A stretch of 64,000 nt of DNA from Qaidamihabitans albus (lineage in GTDB: Bacteria > Actinomycetota > Actinomycetes > Mycobacteriales > Pseudonocardiaceae): positions 459,599-523,598 of the forward strand of contig NZ_JAEHOB010000003.1 of the NCBI RefSeq assembly GCF_016464705.1, read 5' to 3'. Under the pieces are notes generated by a model. That model was given only the letters and a program-made list of their open reading frames with translations, was not told the DNA's origin and did no database searches. Shown here in pieces: positions 17,840 through 26,568 of this stretch (the stretch's first letter is position 1; each line of letters opens with the position of its first letter). Made by a program: the position numbers and the translations under genes.

Positions 17840-18862
17840 ATGCGCGTGCTGCTGACCGGGCACAAGGGCTACCTGGGCACGGTGCTGGCGCCCGTGCTGA
17901 CCGCCGCAGGGCACGAGGTCACCGGCCTCGACTCCGGGCTGTTCGCCGACTGCGTGCTGGGCCCCGCACCCGACGACCCGCCGGGCCACGAGGTCGACCT
18001 GCGCGACGTCACCGAGGAGCACGTGGCCGGTTTCGACGCGGTGATCCACCTCGCCGCGCTGTCCAACGATCCGCTCGGCGCGCTCGCACCGGAGCTCACC
18101 TACGACATCAACCATCACGCCGCGGTCCGGCTGGCCCGGCTCGCCCGCGACGCGGGAGTGCGCCGCTTCCTCTACGCCTCGACCTGCTCGGTGTACGGCG
18201 CGTCCGGCGACGACGGCCTTGTCGACGAGGACGCGCCGCTGCGCCCGGTGACGCCGTACGCCGAGTCGAAGGTCCGCGTCGAGGACGACCTGCACGAGCT
18301 GGCCGGGGCCGAGTTCAGCCCGGTGTTCCTGCGCAACGCCACCGCGTTCGGCTTCTCGCCGCGGCTGCGCGCCGACATCGTGCTGAACAACCTGGTGGGG
18401 CACGCCTGCCTCTCCGGCGAGGTGCTGGTGCTCTCGGACGGCACCCCGTGGCGGCCGCTCGTGCACGCCAGGGACATCGCGCACGCGTTCGCCGCCGCGC
18501 TGGTGGCGCCGCGCGAGGCCGTGCACGACAGGGCCTTCAACATCGGCACCGAGCGCAACAACGTCACGGTCGCGGAGATCGCGGCCGAGGTCGTCGAGGC
18601 CGTGCCCGGCTCGCGGCTGCGCATCACCGGCGAGGCCGGTGCCGACCCGCGCTCCTACCGGGTGGACTTCTCCCGCTTCCGGGCGGCGATCCCCGGTTTC
18701 GCATGCGAGTGGACCGTGAAGGCGGGTGCGCTGGAGCTGATCGACGCCTACCAGCGGTTCGGCCTCACCAAGCGCGCGTTCGACAACCGGTTCACCCGGC
18801 TGGCCTGGCTACGGGGCTCCTCCGAGGCCGGTGCGGTCGACGACACCCTGCGGAAGCGGTGA
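17840..18862 (+). CDS. NAD-dependent epimerase/dehydratase
   Basis: Extended SDR of 340 residues. The NAD motif [11 protein letters not shown] is near residues 6-16, the catalytic triad region is STCSVYG near residue 114 with YAESK near residue 141, and the late motif [12 protein letters not shown] is at about 204. It would epimerise or dehydrate an NDP-hexose. The operon has no separate RmlB, so this enzyme may supply the keto-sugar used by the C-methyltransferase and the RmlC-like enzyme. The start is 3 bp after the deacetylase stop. Confidence 0.87.
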   Translation: MRVLLTGHKGYLGTVLAPVLTAAGHEVTGLDSGLFADCVLGPAPDDPPGHEVDLRDVTEEHVAGFDAVIHLAALSNDPLGALAPELTYDINHHAAVRLARLARDAGVRRFLYASTCSVYGASGDDGLVDEDAPLRPVTPYAESKVRVEDDLHELAGAEFSPVFLRNATAFGFSPRLRADIVLNNLVGHACLSGEVLVLSDGTPWRPLVHARDIAHAFAAALVAPREAVHDRAFNIGTERNNVTVAEIAAEVVEAVPGSRLRITGEAGADPRSYRVDFSRFRAAIPGFACEWTVKAGALELIDAYQRFGLTKRAFDNRFTRLAWLRGSSEAGAVDDTLRKR

Positions 18863-20130
18863 TGTCCGGCCGGGAGATGCACGCGCTCGTGGAGCGCCTG
18901 TATCCGTTGTGCCGCAGCATCACCGGTGAGGGCGTGCGGCGCACGCTGGAGATCGTCACCGAGTACGTCCCGCTGGAGACGCACGAGGTACCGACCGGGA
19001 CCCAGGTCCTCGACTGGACGGTGCCGCAGGAGTGGAACATCCGGGACGCCTACATCGCCGACGCCTCCGGCACGCGGGTGGTGGACTTCCAGGAGTCGAA
19101 CCTGCACGTCGTCGGCTACAGCGTTCCGGTGGCCGCCACGATGAGCCTCGCCGAGCTGCGCGGGCACCTGCACACCCTGCCCGAGCGGCCCTCCTGGGTG
19201 CCCTACCGCACCAGCTACTACGCGCCGGACTGGGGCTTCTGCCTGGCCCAGCGGGCCCTCGACCGGCTCCCCGAAGGGGACTACGAGGTCCGCATCGACT
19301 CCACGCTGGCCGACGGGCACCTGACCTACGGCGAGCACGTGGTGCCGGGCCAGGTCACCGACGAGGTGCTCGTGTCCTGCCACGTGTGCCACCCGTCGCT
19401 GGCCAACGACAACCTGGCGGGCATCGCTGTGGCGGCCTTCCTCGCCAGGGCGCTCGCCGCGGCGAGGCCGTACTACACCTACCGGTTCCTGTTCGCCCCC
19501 GGCACGATCGGCTCGATCACCTGGCTGGCCCGCAACGCGGAACGGGTGCGCCGGGTCAAGCACGGGCTGGTGCTGGCCTGTGCGGGCGACGCCGGCCCGC
19601 TGACCTACAAGCGGAGCAGGCGCGGTGACGCCGAGATCGACCGCGTGCTGCGGCACGTGCTGCGCACCTCCGGCCGGGAGCACGGGATCGTGGACTTCTC
19701 GCCGTACGGCTACGACGAGCGGCAGTTCTGTTCCCCCGGGTTCAACCTGGCGGTCGGCTCGCTCACCAGGACCCCGTACGCGGGCTATCCCGAGTACCAC
19801 ACGTCGGCGGACAACCCGGAGTTCGTCAAGGCGGACTCGCTCGCCGACACGCTCGCCGCCTGCCGCGAGGCGTTCTCCGTGCTCGACCGCAACCGGAGCT
19901 ACGTCAACCTGAGCCCCTACGGCGAACCGCAGCTGGGCAGGCGCGGGCTGTACGACTCGCTCGGCGGCCGCAGCGACGCGAAGCAGGCGCAGCTCGCGAT
20001 GCTCTGGGTGCTCAACCTCTCCGACGGCGAGCACACCCTGCTCGACATCGCCGAGCGGGCCGATCTCGCGTTCGACACCGTCGCCGCCGCCGCCGACGCG
20101 CTGCGCAACGCCGGACTGATCAAGGAGTGA
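18862..20130 (+). CDS. DUF4910/DUF2172 aminopeptidase-like protein
   Basis: 422 residues. The N-terminal part opens LVERLYPLCRSITGEGVRRTL, the typical start of DUF4910 proteins. The M28-like peptidase core carries probable zinc ligands in SCHVCHPSLANDNLAG near residue 173 and EYHTSADNPEF near residue 312. The C-terminal 70 residues form a winged-helix-like module (LLDIAERADLAFDTVAAAADALRNAGLI). Such proteins occur in polysaccharide and sialic-acid-like gene clusters, but their reaction is not established to my knowledge. ATG 18862 shares one base with the epimerase TGA. It may hydrolyse an amide on a sugar intermediate. Confidence 0.82.
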   Translation: MSGREMHALVERLYPLCRSITGEGVRRTLEIVTEYVPLETHEVPTGTQVLDWTVPQEWNIRDAYIADASGTRVVDFQESNLHVVGYSVPVAATMSLAELRGHLHTLPERPSWVPYRTSYYAPDWGFCLAQRALDRLPEGDYEVRIDSTLADGHLTYGEHVVPGQVTDEVLVSCHVCHPSLANDNLAGIAVAAFLARALAAARPYYTYRFLFAPGTIGSITWLARNAERVRRVKHGLVLACAGDAGPLTYKRSRRGDAEIDRVLRHVLRTSGREHGIVDFSPYGYDERQFCSPGFNLAVGSLTRTPYAGYPEYHTSADNPEFVKADSLADTLAACREAFSVLDRNRSYVNLSPYGEPQLGRRGLYDSLGGRSDAKQAQLAMLWVLNLSDGEHTLLDIAERADLAFDTVAAAADALRNAGLIKE

Positions 20131-20135
20131 GCGGC

Positions 20136-21434
20136 ATGGTCACCGGCAGGCATCGTGCGGCCCCGCGCTCGGGGGCGGTACGGGCATCGGCCGGGCGGCT
20201 CAGCTGGGGGCTCGCCGACCAGGCCGTCTCCAGCATGACCAACTTCGCCGTCGGGATCTACGTCGCGCGTTCGCTCGGCGCGACGGCGTTCGGCATCTTC
20301 AGCCTCGCCTGGGTGACCTACGGCGTGCTCATCAACGTCTCCAGGGGCCTGGCCACCGACCCGCTCATGGTCCGCTTCAGCGGCCCGCCGACCGACCTCT
20401 GGCGCGCCGCGGTGGCCCGCGCGTCGGGGACCGCGCTGGCCGTCGGTACCGCCGCGGGGGCGGCCTGCCTGCTGGCCGGTGTCCTGATCGGTGGTTCCCT
20501 CGGCGGAGCGTTCGCCGCACTCGGCGTCGTCCTGCCCGCGCTGCTGCTGCAGGACAGCTGGCGGTTCGCCTTCTTCGCCTCGGGCGAGGGCCGCAAGGCG
20601 TTCGGCAACGACCTGGTGTGGGGCGCGGCGCTGGTCCCGTCGATGGTCATCGCGGCGCACTACGGCAGCGTCGTCGCGTTCGTCGTGGCCTGGGGGATGT
20701 CCAGCGCTGTCGCGGCAGGCTACGGCTGCGTGCAGACCGGGCTGCTGCCGAGCCTCGGCGGGGTACGCGCGTGGCTGCGGCAGCAGAGCGACCTCGGTCC
20801 CCGCTACCTGATCGAGAACGTGGGCAACAGCGGCGGTTCCCAGCTGCGGATGTACGGGCTGGGCGCGATCGCCGGGCTCGCCGACGTGGGCACGGTGCGC
20901 GGTGCCGAGCTCCTGCTCGGGCCGTTCCTCGCGGTGCTGATGGGGCTCTCGCTCGTCACCGTCGCCGAGGCGGCACGCGTACTGCGACGCGCCCCGCACC
21001 GGCTCCGCGCGTTCTGCCTCCTGCTCGGCGCAGGCCAGGCGGCCGCCGCACTGAGCTGGGGCCTGGTGCTGCTGTTCCTGCTGCCGGACGGTGTCGGTGA
21101 ATACCTGCTCGGCCCCGTCTGGCAGTCGGCTTCCGAGCTGATCCTGCCTGCCACGCTCGGCGTCGTAGGTGCCAGCTTCTTCACGGGAGCGGCTGCCGGC
21201 CTGCGCGCACTCGGCGCCGCCCGCCGGAGCCTGCGAGCGCAGTTGCTCGCCTCCGCCGCATACGTCACGGGCGGGCTCTGCGGGGCCGCTCTCGCCGGGG
21301 CGCTCGGCTCGGCGTGGGGCGTTGCCGCGGGCGTGCTGTTCGGCGCCGTTGTGTGGTGGGCGCAGTTCGGCTCCGCGCTGCGCGAGCACGAGCCCGTACC
21401 CGAGGTCGACCACGAAGAGATGAGGACGCCATGA
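20136..21434 (+). CDS. Polysaccharide flippase-like membrane protein
   Basis: 432-residue polytopic protein with about 12 helices, of the Wzx/MATE-like export family. It begins after an Arg-rich N-terminus with LSWGLADQAVSSMTNFAVGIYVARSLGATAFGIFSLAWVTYG, a characteristic first-helices pattern. It would move a lipid-linked glycan across the membrane. ATG 20136 is chosen because AAGGAG precedes it by 7 bp; GTG 20127 is the coupled alternative. It is the only flippase-like gene I see among the two glycan operons in the window. Confidence 0.8.
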   Translation: MVTGRHRAAPRSGAVRASAGRLSWGLADQAVSSMTNFAVGIYVARSLGATAFGIFSLAWVTYGVLINVSRGLATDPLMVRFSGPPTDLWRAAVARASGTALAVGTAAGAACLLAGVLIGGSLGGAFAALGVVLPALLLQDSWRFAFFASGEGRKAFGNDLVWGAALVPSMVIAAHYGSVVAFVVAWGMSSAVAAGYGCVQTGLLPSLGGVRAWLRQQSDLGPRYLIENVGNSGGSQLRMYGLGAIAGLADVGTVRGAELLLGPFLAVLMGLSLVTVAEAARVLRRAPHRLRAFCLLLGAGQAAAALSWGLVLLFLLPDGVGEYLLGPVWQSASELILPATLGVVGASFFTGAAAGLRALGAARRSLRAQLLASAAYVTGGLCGAALAGALGSAWGVAAGVLFGAVVWWAQFGSALREHEPVPEVDHEEMRTP

Positions 21435-22381
21435 CGACCGTGCCTCGACTGAGCATCGGCCTGCCCGTCTACAACGGCGAGGAGTACCTGGCCGAGGCCA
21501 TCGACGCGCTGCTGGGACAGACCTACACCGACTTCGAGCTGATCATCTCCGACAATGCCTCGACCGATGGCACGGCGGACATCTGCCGCCGCTACCTGAG
21601 ACAGGATTCCCGAATCAGCTACGTGCGGTTGCGGACGAACGTCGGGGCCGCCCCGAACCACAACTTCGTGTTCACGAGGGCCAGGGGGGAGCTGTTCAAG
21701 TGGGCTTCGCATGACGACCTGTACGGGCGGGATCTGCTGCGGCGGTGCGTCGAGGCACTCGACGAGCACCCCGAAGCGGTGCTCGCCCACAGTTCGAACG
21801 CGATCATCGACGGCTCGGGGCGGGTGACACAGCCGTTCGACTACCGGATCGCCACCGACTCACCGCACGCTCCCGAACGTTTCCGGAGCCTGCTGTTCGA
21901 GCCCGGCGGGGACGACTTCTACGGCGTGCTCCGTGCCGACGTGCTCCGTCGCGTGACCCCGCACGACAGCTATCACCACGCCGACCGCACGTTCGTCGCC
22001 GAGATCGCGCTGCACGGCCCGTTCCATCAGGTCCCCGAGCTCCTGTACTTCCGCCGCGACCACCCCACCCGTGCCGAACGGGCCAACCCGACCGTCCGCA
22101 CCCGGTGCGCCAACCTGGACCCGCGCCGTGCCGACCGCCTCCGCCACCCGGTCGCGCGCCTGTTCGGCGACTACGTGCTCGGCTTCGTCCGCGCCGTCCG
22201 GCGAGCGCCGCTCACCCCCGGCGAGCGCCGGGAGTGTTATCGCCACCTGGGTGAGTGGCTGGCCAGCCGCGCCCGTCCCCGGGCCGACCAGCGGGTCGAG
22301 AACCGTGCTCCCGTACCGCACGCCGAGCTGGACAGCACCGTCGAGACGATCGTCGCCGGCCGGGAGCGGAGGGGCACTTGA
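21431..22381 (+). CDS. Family 2 glycosyltransferase
   Basis: 316 residues with a GT-A fold. Nucleotide-sugar elements are PRLSIGLPVYNGEEYL at residues 5-20, ISDNASTDGT near 38-47, and the metal-binding acidic motif in KWASHDDLYGRD near 95-106. A lesser acidic segment further on may provide the catalytic base. No C-terminal transmembrane segment is seen, so it is cytoplasmic or peripheral. It would add one sugar to the growing repeat unit. Start and stop overlap both neighbours. Confidence 0.88.
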   Translation: MTTVPRLSIGLPVYNGEEYLAEAIDALLGQTYTDFELIISDNASTDGTADICRRYLRQDSRISYVRLRTNVGAAPNHNFVFTRARGELFKWASHDDLYGRDLLRRCVEALDEHPEAVLAHSSNAIIDGSGRVTQPFDYRIATDSPHAPERFRSLLFEPGGDDFYGVLRADVLRRVTPHDSYHHADRTFVAEIALHGPFHQVPELLYFRRDHPTRAERANPTVRTRCANLDPRRADRLRHPVARLFGDYVLGFVRAVRRAPLTPGERRECYRHLGEWLASRARPRADQRVENRAPVPHAELDSTVETIVAGRERRGT

Positions 22382-23589
22382 CCGCGCGCGCACGCCCCCG
22401 GCAGGTCGGGCTCTTCGGCCTCCTCGGTTCCGGCAACCTCGGTAACGACGGCTCGTTCGAGGCGGTGCTGGCCTTCCTGCGCACCGAGCATCCGGATGCC
22501 CGGCTGGACTGTCTGTGCTCAGGCCCGGAGCGCGTGCGGGCGCGGTACGGTCTCGCCGCGTCGCCGATGAACTGGTACGACGCCGAGTACCAGACCGCGA
22601 CCGGCCCGCGGTCGATCGCGCTGAAGCTGCTCGGCAAGATCGTCGACGGAGCTCGTACGGCGGCCTGGGTGCGACGGCACGACGTCGTGATCGTGCCCGG
22701 CATGGGTGTACTGGAGGCCACGCTTCCCCTGCGGCCGTGGGGTTTCCCGTACTCGCTGCTGCTGCTGTGCGTCGCGGGCAGGCTGTTCGGAACCAAGGTC
22801 GCACTGGTCAGCGCGGGGGCCGACGTGATCACCGCGCGCTGCACCCGATCGTTGATCACACGGGCCGCCTCGCTCGTCACGTACCGCTCCTACCGCGACG
22901 AGCTGTCCAGGGATGCGATGCGGCGGATGGGAGTGGACGTCCGGAACGACGAGGTTTATCCCGACCTGGCCTTCGCGCTGCCCGCACCGGCAGGCGCCCC
23001 GCCCGGCGGAGGGACCGTCGGCGTCGGCGTCATGGCATACCGAGGCGGCAACGACGATCGGGCCGGCGCCGCCGAGATCCATGCCGCCTACGTCGGAAAG
23101 ATGAAGCGCTTCCTGGGCAGGCTGATCGCGGCCGGCCGCCCGGTACGCCTGTTCATCGGCGACGAGTCCGACGAGGCGGTGGTGGACGAGATCCTCGCCG
23201 ACACGGACTCGGACCTGGTCGCCGCCGCACCCGTCTCCACGTTGCCCGAACTCCTGCTTGCTATGTCCACTGTGGACACGGTGGTCGCGACGCGGTACCA
23301 CAACGTGCTGTGCGCGCTGAAGCTCGGCAAGCCGACGCTGTCCGTCGGATACGCGGCGAAGAACGATGCGCTGATGGCGGAGATGGGGCTGGGGGAGTTC
23401 TGCCAGTCGATCCGTTCGCTCGACGTCGACCGGCTGCTCGACCGGTTCGCGGTGCTGGAGAGCCGGTCGGCGGAAGTGCGGCGGACGCTGGCCGAGCGGA
23501 ACGAGGCGGCCCGGCAGCGGCTGGAACGCCAGTTCAAGGACCTGTCCGCCGCGATCTTCCCCGCCACCGCACGCCAGGAGACTCGATGA
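22378..23589 (+). CDS. Polysaccharide pyruvyltransferase-like protein
   Basis: 403 residues. It opens with VGLFGLLGSGNLGNDGSFEAV near residue 10, the family's glycine/asparagine pattern, and its C-terminal half has ATRYHNVLCALKLGKPTLSVGYAAKND, the usual RxHxxxxAxxxGxP region. Relatives transfer pyruvate from PEP to surface glycans, or act as glycosyltransferase-like enzymes (the fold is shared with GT-B). The start is TTG at 22378 overlapping the previous TGA as TTGA, with strong GGAGGGG just upstream. The surrounding frame is open much further back but is a shadow there. Confidence 0.8.
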   Translation: MTARARPRQVGLFGLLGSGNLGNDGSFEAVLAFLRTEHPDARLDCLCSGPERVRARYGLAASPMNWYDAEYQTATGPRSIALKLLGKIVDGARTAAWVRRHDVVIVPGMGVLEATLPLRPWGFPYSLLLLCVAGRLFGTKVALVSAGADVITARCTRSLITRAASLVTYRSYRDELSRDAMRRMGVDVRNDEVYPDLAFALPAPAGAPPGGGTVGVGVMAYRGGNDDRAGAAEIHAAYVGKMKRFLGRLIAAGRPVRLFIGDESDEAVVDEILADTDSDLVAAAPVSTLPELLLAMSTVDTVVATRYHNVLCALKLGKPTLSVGYAAKNDALMAEMGLGEFCQSIRSLDVDRLLDRFAVLESRSAEVRRTLAERNEAARQRLERQFKDLSAAIFPATARQETR

Positions 23590-24134
23590 AGGCCGTTCCG
23601 GTTCCGGCGATCGCCGGTGCGTTCCTGTTCGAACCCGCACCACACGCCGACGAGCGCGGCTTCTTCTGCCGCACGTTCGACCGCGAGGTCGTGCGCTCCG
23701 TGGGAATCGATCCGGACGGATTCGCCCAGGACAGCGTCTCCCGGTCCGCGAAGGGTGTGGTGCGCGGGATGCACCTGCGCTCGGGGGCGGGGGAGGCCAA
23801 GCTCGTCCGCTGCTCGTACGGCGAGGTGTTCGACGTGGTCGTCGATCTCCGGCCCGGTTCCCCGACCTACCGCAACCGCGAGTTCTTCGAACTCTCCGGA
23901 AGGACGCAGGTCACCGTGTACGTGCCCGCGGGATGTGCGCACGGCTTCCAGGCGCTGACCGAGCCTGCCGACGTGTCCTACCGGATCGACCGGCCGCACG
24001 ATCCGGCGGAGGACGTGGCGATCGCGTTCGACGACCCGGAGCTGGCCATCCCCTGGCCGCTGCCACCCACGCTGCTGTCGGAGCGGGACCGGCGGGCGCC
24101 GCGGCTCGCCGAGGCCCTGCGGATGTCGAGGTGA
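23586..24134 (+). CDS. dTDP-4-keto-sugar 3,5-epimerase-like (RmlC family)
   Basis: 182-residue cupin of the RmlC family. Markers are DERGFFCRTFD near residues 23-33, the catalytic His in GVVRGMHLRSG near 57-67, and the YVPAGCAHGFQAL segment near 114-126 containing the second conserved His region. It would epimerise C3 and/or C5 of a 4-ketohexose nucleotide. The usual Tyr acid region near the end of the first lobe reads differently (DVVVDLRPGSPTY), so single-position epimerisation is possible. It is coupled by ATGA to the preceding gene. Confidence 0.85.
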   Translation: MKAVPVPAIAGAFLFEPAPHADERGFFCRTFDREVVRSVGIDPDGFAQDSVSRSAKGVVRGMHLRSGAGEAKLVRCSYGEVFDVVVDLRPGSPTYRNREFFELSGRTQVTVYVPAGCAHGFQALTEPADVSYRIDRPHDPAEDVAIAFDDPELAIPWPLPPTLLSERDRRAPRLAEALRMSR

Positions 24135-25465
24135 CGAACGTGGACACGGATCGGCTGGCCCGCTCGCGGCAGGCGAACGAACGGCTGCATGCGCTGATCC
24201 CGGGCGGCGCGCACACCTATGCCAAGGGCGACGACCAGTACCCCGAGGGGCTTGCTCCGGTCATCTCGCACGGCCGTGGTGCCCGAGTGTGGGACATCGA
24301 CGGCAACTCCTACATCGAGTACGGCTCCGGGCTGCGTTCGGTGAGCCTCGGACACGCACATCCCCGGGTCACCGAGGCCGCGCGCCGCGAGCTCGACCGG
24401 GGCGCGAACTTCGTCCGGCCCGGCATCATCGAACTCGACGCTGCGGAACGCTTCCTGGCCACCGTGCCCACCGCCGAGATGGTCAAGTTCGCCAAGAACG
24501 GATCGGATGTGACCACGGCCGCCGTCCGGCTGGCGCGGGCGGCGACCGGCCGCCCGCTCGTGGCGATCTGCGGCGATCAGCCGTTCTTCTCCACCGACGA
24601 CTGGTTCATCGGCAGGACGGCGCTGCCTGCGGGTATCCCGGACCGGATCGCCGAGCTCACGGTGTCGTTCCCCTACGGCGACCTGGTGGCCACCGACGAG
24701 CTGCTGCGGCGGCACGACGGCCAGGTGGCCTGCCTGGTCCTCGAGGCCGCGGGCCAGCAGGAGCCGCCGCCCGGCTACCTGGCCGGCCTGCGCTCGCTGG
24801 CGGACCGGCACGGGTGCGTGCTCGTCTTCGACGAGATGATCACCGGTTTCCGCTGGTCGGAGGCGGGGGCGCAGGGGTTGTACGGGGTGGTGCCGGACCT
24901 CTCGACGTTCGGCAAGGCGCTGGGCAACGGGTTCGCCGTCTCCGCACTGGCCGGCCGTCGGGATCTGATGGAACAGGGTGGGCTGCGTGACTCGCGCGAC
25001 CGCGTGTTCCTGCTCTCCACCACCCACGGTGCGGAGACCCATTCGCTGGCGGCGGCGATGGCGGTTATGGAGACCTATGTCGAGGAAGGCGTCACGGCGC
25101 GGCTGCACGCCCTGGGTGAACGGCTCGCCGCCGGGGTGCGTGCGGCCGCCGCCGGGATGGGCGTCGGCGACCATGTCGTCGTCCGTGGCCGGGCGAGCAA
25201 CCTGGTCTTCGCCACCCTCGACGGGGAGCTGCGGCCCTCGCAGGAGTACCGCACCCTGTTCCTGCGCCAGCTGATCACCCGGGGAGTCCTCGGACCGTCG
25301 TTCGTGGTGAGCAGCGCGCTCACCGAGGAGGACATCGACCGGACCGTCGACGTCGTCGCGCAGGCCTGCGCCGTGTACCGCAAGGCGCTCGACGCGGATG
25401 ACCCCGCCTCCTGGATGGGCGGCCGGCCCGTGCGACCCGTCTTCCGTCGCCGGGCCCCCTCGTGA
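24131..25465 (+). CDS. Class III PLP aminotransferase (GSA-aminomutase-like)
   Basis: 444 residues related to glutamate-1-semialdehyde 2,1-aminomutase but placed in a sugar operon. IPGGAHTYAKGDD begins the protein, NGSDVTTAAVRLARAATG is the phosphate loop, VFDEMITGFRW contains the PLP aspartate near residue 235, and STFGKALGNGFAVSA carries the Schiff-base lysine near residue 260. It probably transfers an amino group to a keto-sugar or a linked acyl group; it is unlikely to be the tetrapyrrole enzyme. GTG 24131 overlaps the upstream stop. Its own stop TGA lies inside the 46-bp palindrome. Confidence 0.85.
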   Translation: MTNVDTDRLARSRQANERLHALIPGGAHTYAKGDDQYPEGLAPVISHGRGARVWDIDGNSYIEYGSGLRSVSLGHAHPRVTEAARRELDRGANFVRPGIIELDAAERFLATVPTAEMVKFAKNGSDVTTAAVRLARAATGRPLVAICGDQPFFSTDDWFIGRTALPAGIPDRIAELTVSFPYGDLVATDELLRRHDGQVACLVLEAAGQQEPPPGYLAGLRSLADRHGCVLVFDEMITGFRWSEAGAQGLYGVVPDLSTFGKALGNGFAVSALAGRRDLMEQGGLRDSRDRVFLLSTTHGAETHSLAAAMAVMETYVEEGVTARLHALGERLAAGVRAAAAGMGVGDHVVVRGRASNLVFATLDGELRPSQEYRTLFLRQLITRGVLGPSFVVSSALTEEDIDRTVDVVAQACAVYRKALDADDPASWMGGRPVRPVFRRRAPS

Positions 25466-25504
25466 GTGTTGGCACGAGTTCTGACTCGTCTGCGCACTCA
25501 CGAG
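25459..25504. repeat. 46-bp palindrome, copy 4
   Basis: CTCGTGAGTG...CACTCACGAG, with core CGAGTTCTGACTCG. It sits at the convergent junction of the aminotransferase and PAP2 genes and provides the TGA stop of both: plus strand 25463-25465 and minus strand 25500-25498. It is the clearest example of symmetric stop donation. Confidence 0.92.
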
Positions 25505-26163
25505 CCGCGGCGGTCGGCGACCCGGTCGATGAGCAGGCCGAGCAGGGGCACGAGCGCCACGGCCGTGCAGAAGCCGCCGATGGTGTCGGTGGCGTAGTGC
25601 GCGTTCAGGGCGACCTGCGCCCAGGCCATCTCCAGCCCGGCCAGCACCGCGAAGCCCAGCACCACGAGCACGCTCGCGGCCCGGCCCGCCCGGAACAGGT
25701 CCACGGCGAGCAACCCGAAGACCAGCGCCAGCGCGGTGGCCAGCGCGGTGTGCCCGCTGGGATAGGAAAGGAAACCGCCGTTGATCGTGCGGTCGAAGAC
25801 GGGCTTGAGCGCCGTGGTCGCGGCCGCCGGGACCAGGCAGGCGACGGTGAGCACGGCGAGCCGCCCGCGCCGGAGCGCCAGGCACAGCGCCGTCAGCAGC
25901 GCCACGAGCACCGCCGCTCCCACGGGCTCGCCGCCGAAGTCGACCATCAGCGCGACCGTCCGGCTCGATGTCGACGACGCGGCGGCGACCGACCGGGCCG
26001 CGGCGTCGAACCCGGACGGCGCCGCCTGGCCTGCGTAGCGCACGCCGACGGCGAGCAGCACGAGCGTGGACAGCAGCGCCGCCACGCCGAGCGGCAGCCG
26101 CAGCGGCGCCGGAATCGCGGGTGGAGCGGGTACGACCCCAGTGCCCACTCGTTCCACGCTCAC
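25498..26163 (-). CDS. PAP2 superfamily lipid phosphatase
   Basis: 221-residue membrane protein with five to six helices. PAP2 motifs are visible: KPVFDRTINGG near residue 120 (motif 1), YPSGHTALA (motif 2), and NAHYATDTIGG near residue 185 (motif 3 His and Asp). It would dephosphorylate an isoprenoid or lipid phosphate, for example recycling undecaprenyl diphosphate used by the glycan operons. GTG 26163 (alternative 26157) is taken as start; longer in-frame sequence runs into the intergenic region without protein character. It is divergent from the lasso locus. Confidence 0.82.
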   Translation of the reverse strand: MSVERVGTGVVPAPPAIPAPLRLPLGVAALLSTLVLLAVGVRYAGQAAPSGFDAAARSVAAASSTSSRTVALMVDFGGEPVGAAVLVALLTALCLALRRGRLAVLTVACLVPAAATTALKPVFDRTINGGFLSYPSGHTALATALALVFGLLAVDLFRAGRAASVLVVLGFAVLAGLEMAWAQVALNAHYATDTIGGFCTAVALVPLLGLLIDRVADRRGS

Positions 26164-26286
26164 ATCCAGATAGTCGGACGCCGGGTGCAGATCGTTTCCG
26201 CGGCGGCCGATCGGCGTAACACCCGGCATTCCGTCCGCGAATCCATCGTCGAGCCGCGGGAGCCGCGGAAGACAAGGAAGTCCACC

Positions 26287-26538
26287 ATGCGTCTGCGATC
26301 CGCCGACATCTCCGCACGCACCATCGGTGCCGAGACCATCGTCCTCAACCTGCCGACCTCCCGGTACTTCACCGTCACCGGTGTCGGCACCCGCGTGTTC
26401 GAGCTGCTGGCCGAGGAGACGACCCTGGACACGCTGGTCGACACGATCGTCGGCGAGTTCGAGGTCGACGCCGCGACCGCACGGCGTGACATCGAGGGCT
26501 TCCTCGAACGGCTCCGCGATGCGCAGCTGCTGCACTGA
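26287..26538 (+). CDS. Lasso peptide B1 protein (PqqD-like RRE)
   Basis: 83-residue PqqD-family protein, the RiPP recognition element that binds the leader of the lasso precursor and presents it to the B2 protease. The fold is recognisable as an N-terminal beta strand pair (AETIVLNLPTSRYFTVTGVGTRVFELL) followed by three helices (TLDTLVDTIVGEFEVDAATARRDIEGFLERLRDAQLL). Start ATG 26287 follows AAGGAAG. It is first in a three-gene plus-strand unit B1-B2-kinase; the 123-bp gap from PAP2 holds the promoter. Confidence 0.9.
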   Translation: MRLRSADISARTIGAETIVLNLPTSRYFTVTGVGTRVFELLAEETTLDTLVDTIVGEFEVDAATARRDIEGFLERLRDAQLLH

Positions 26539-26568
26539 ACCGGCCCGGCCGGGCGCCGTGGAACCGGC

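Noticed and set aside
24131-25465. HemL, tetrapyrrole glutamate-1-semialdehyde aminomutase
   Set aside because: It lies within a sugar operon with coupled neighbours and its N-terminal substrate loop differs, so a sugar or keto-acid role is more likely.
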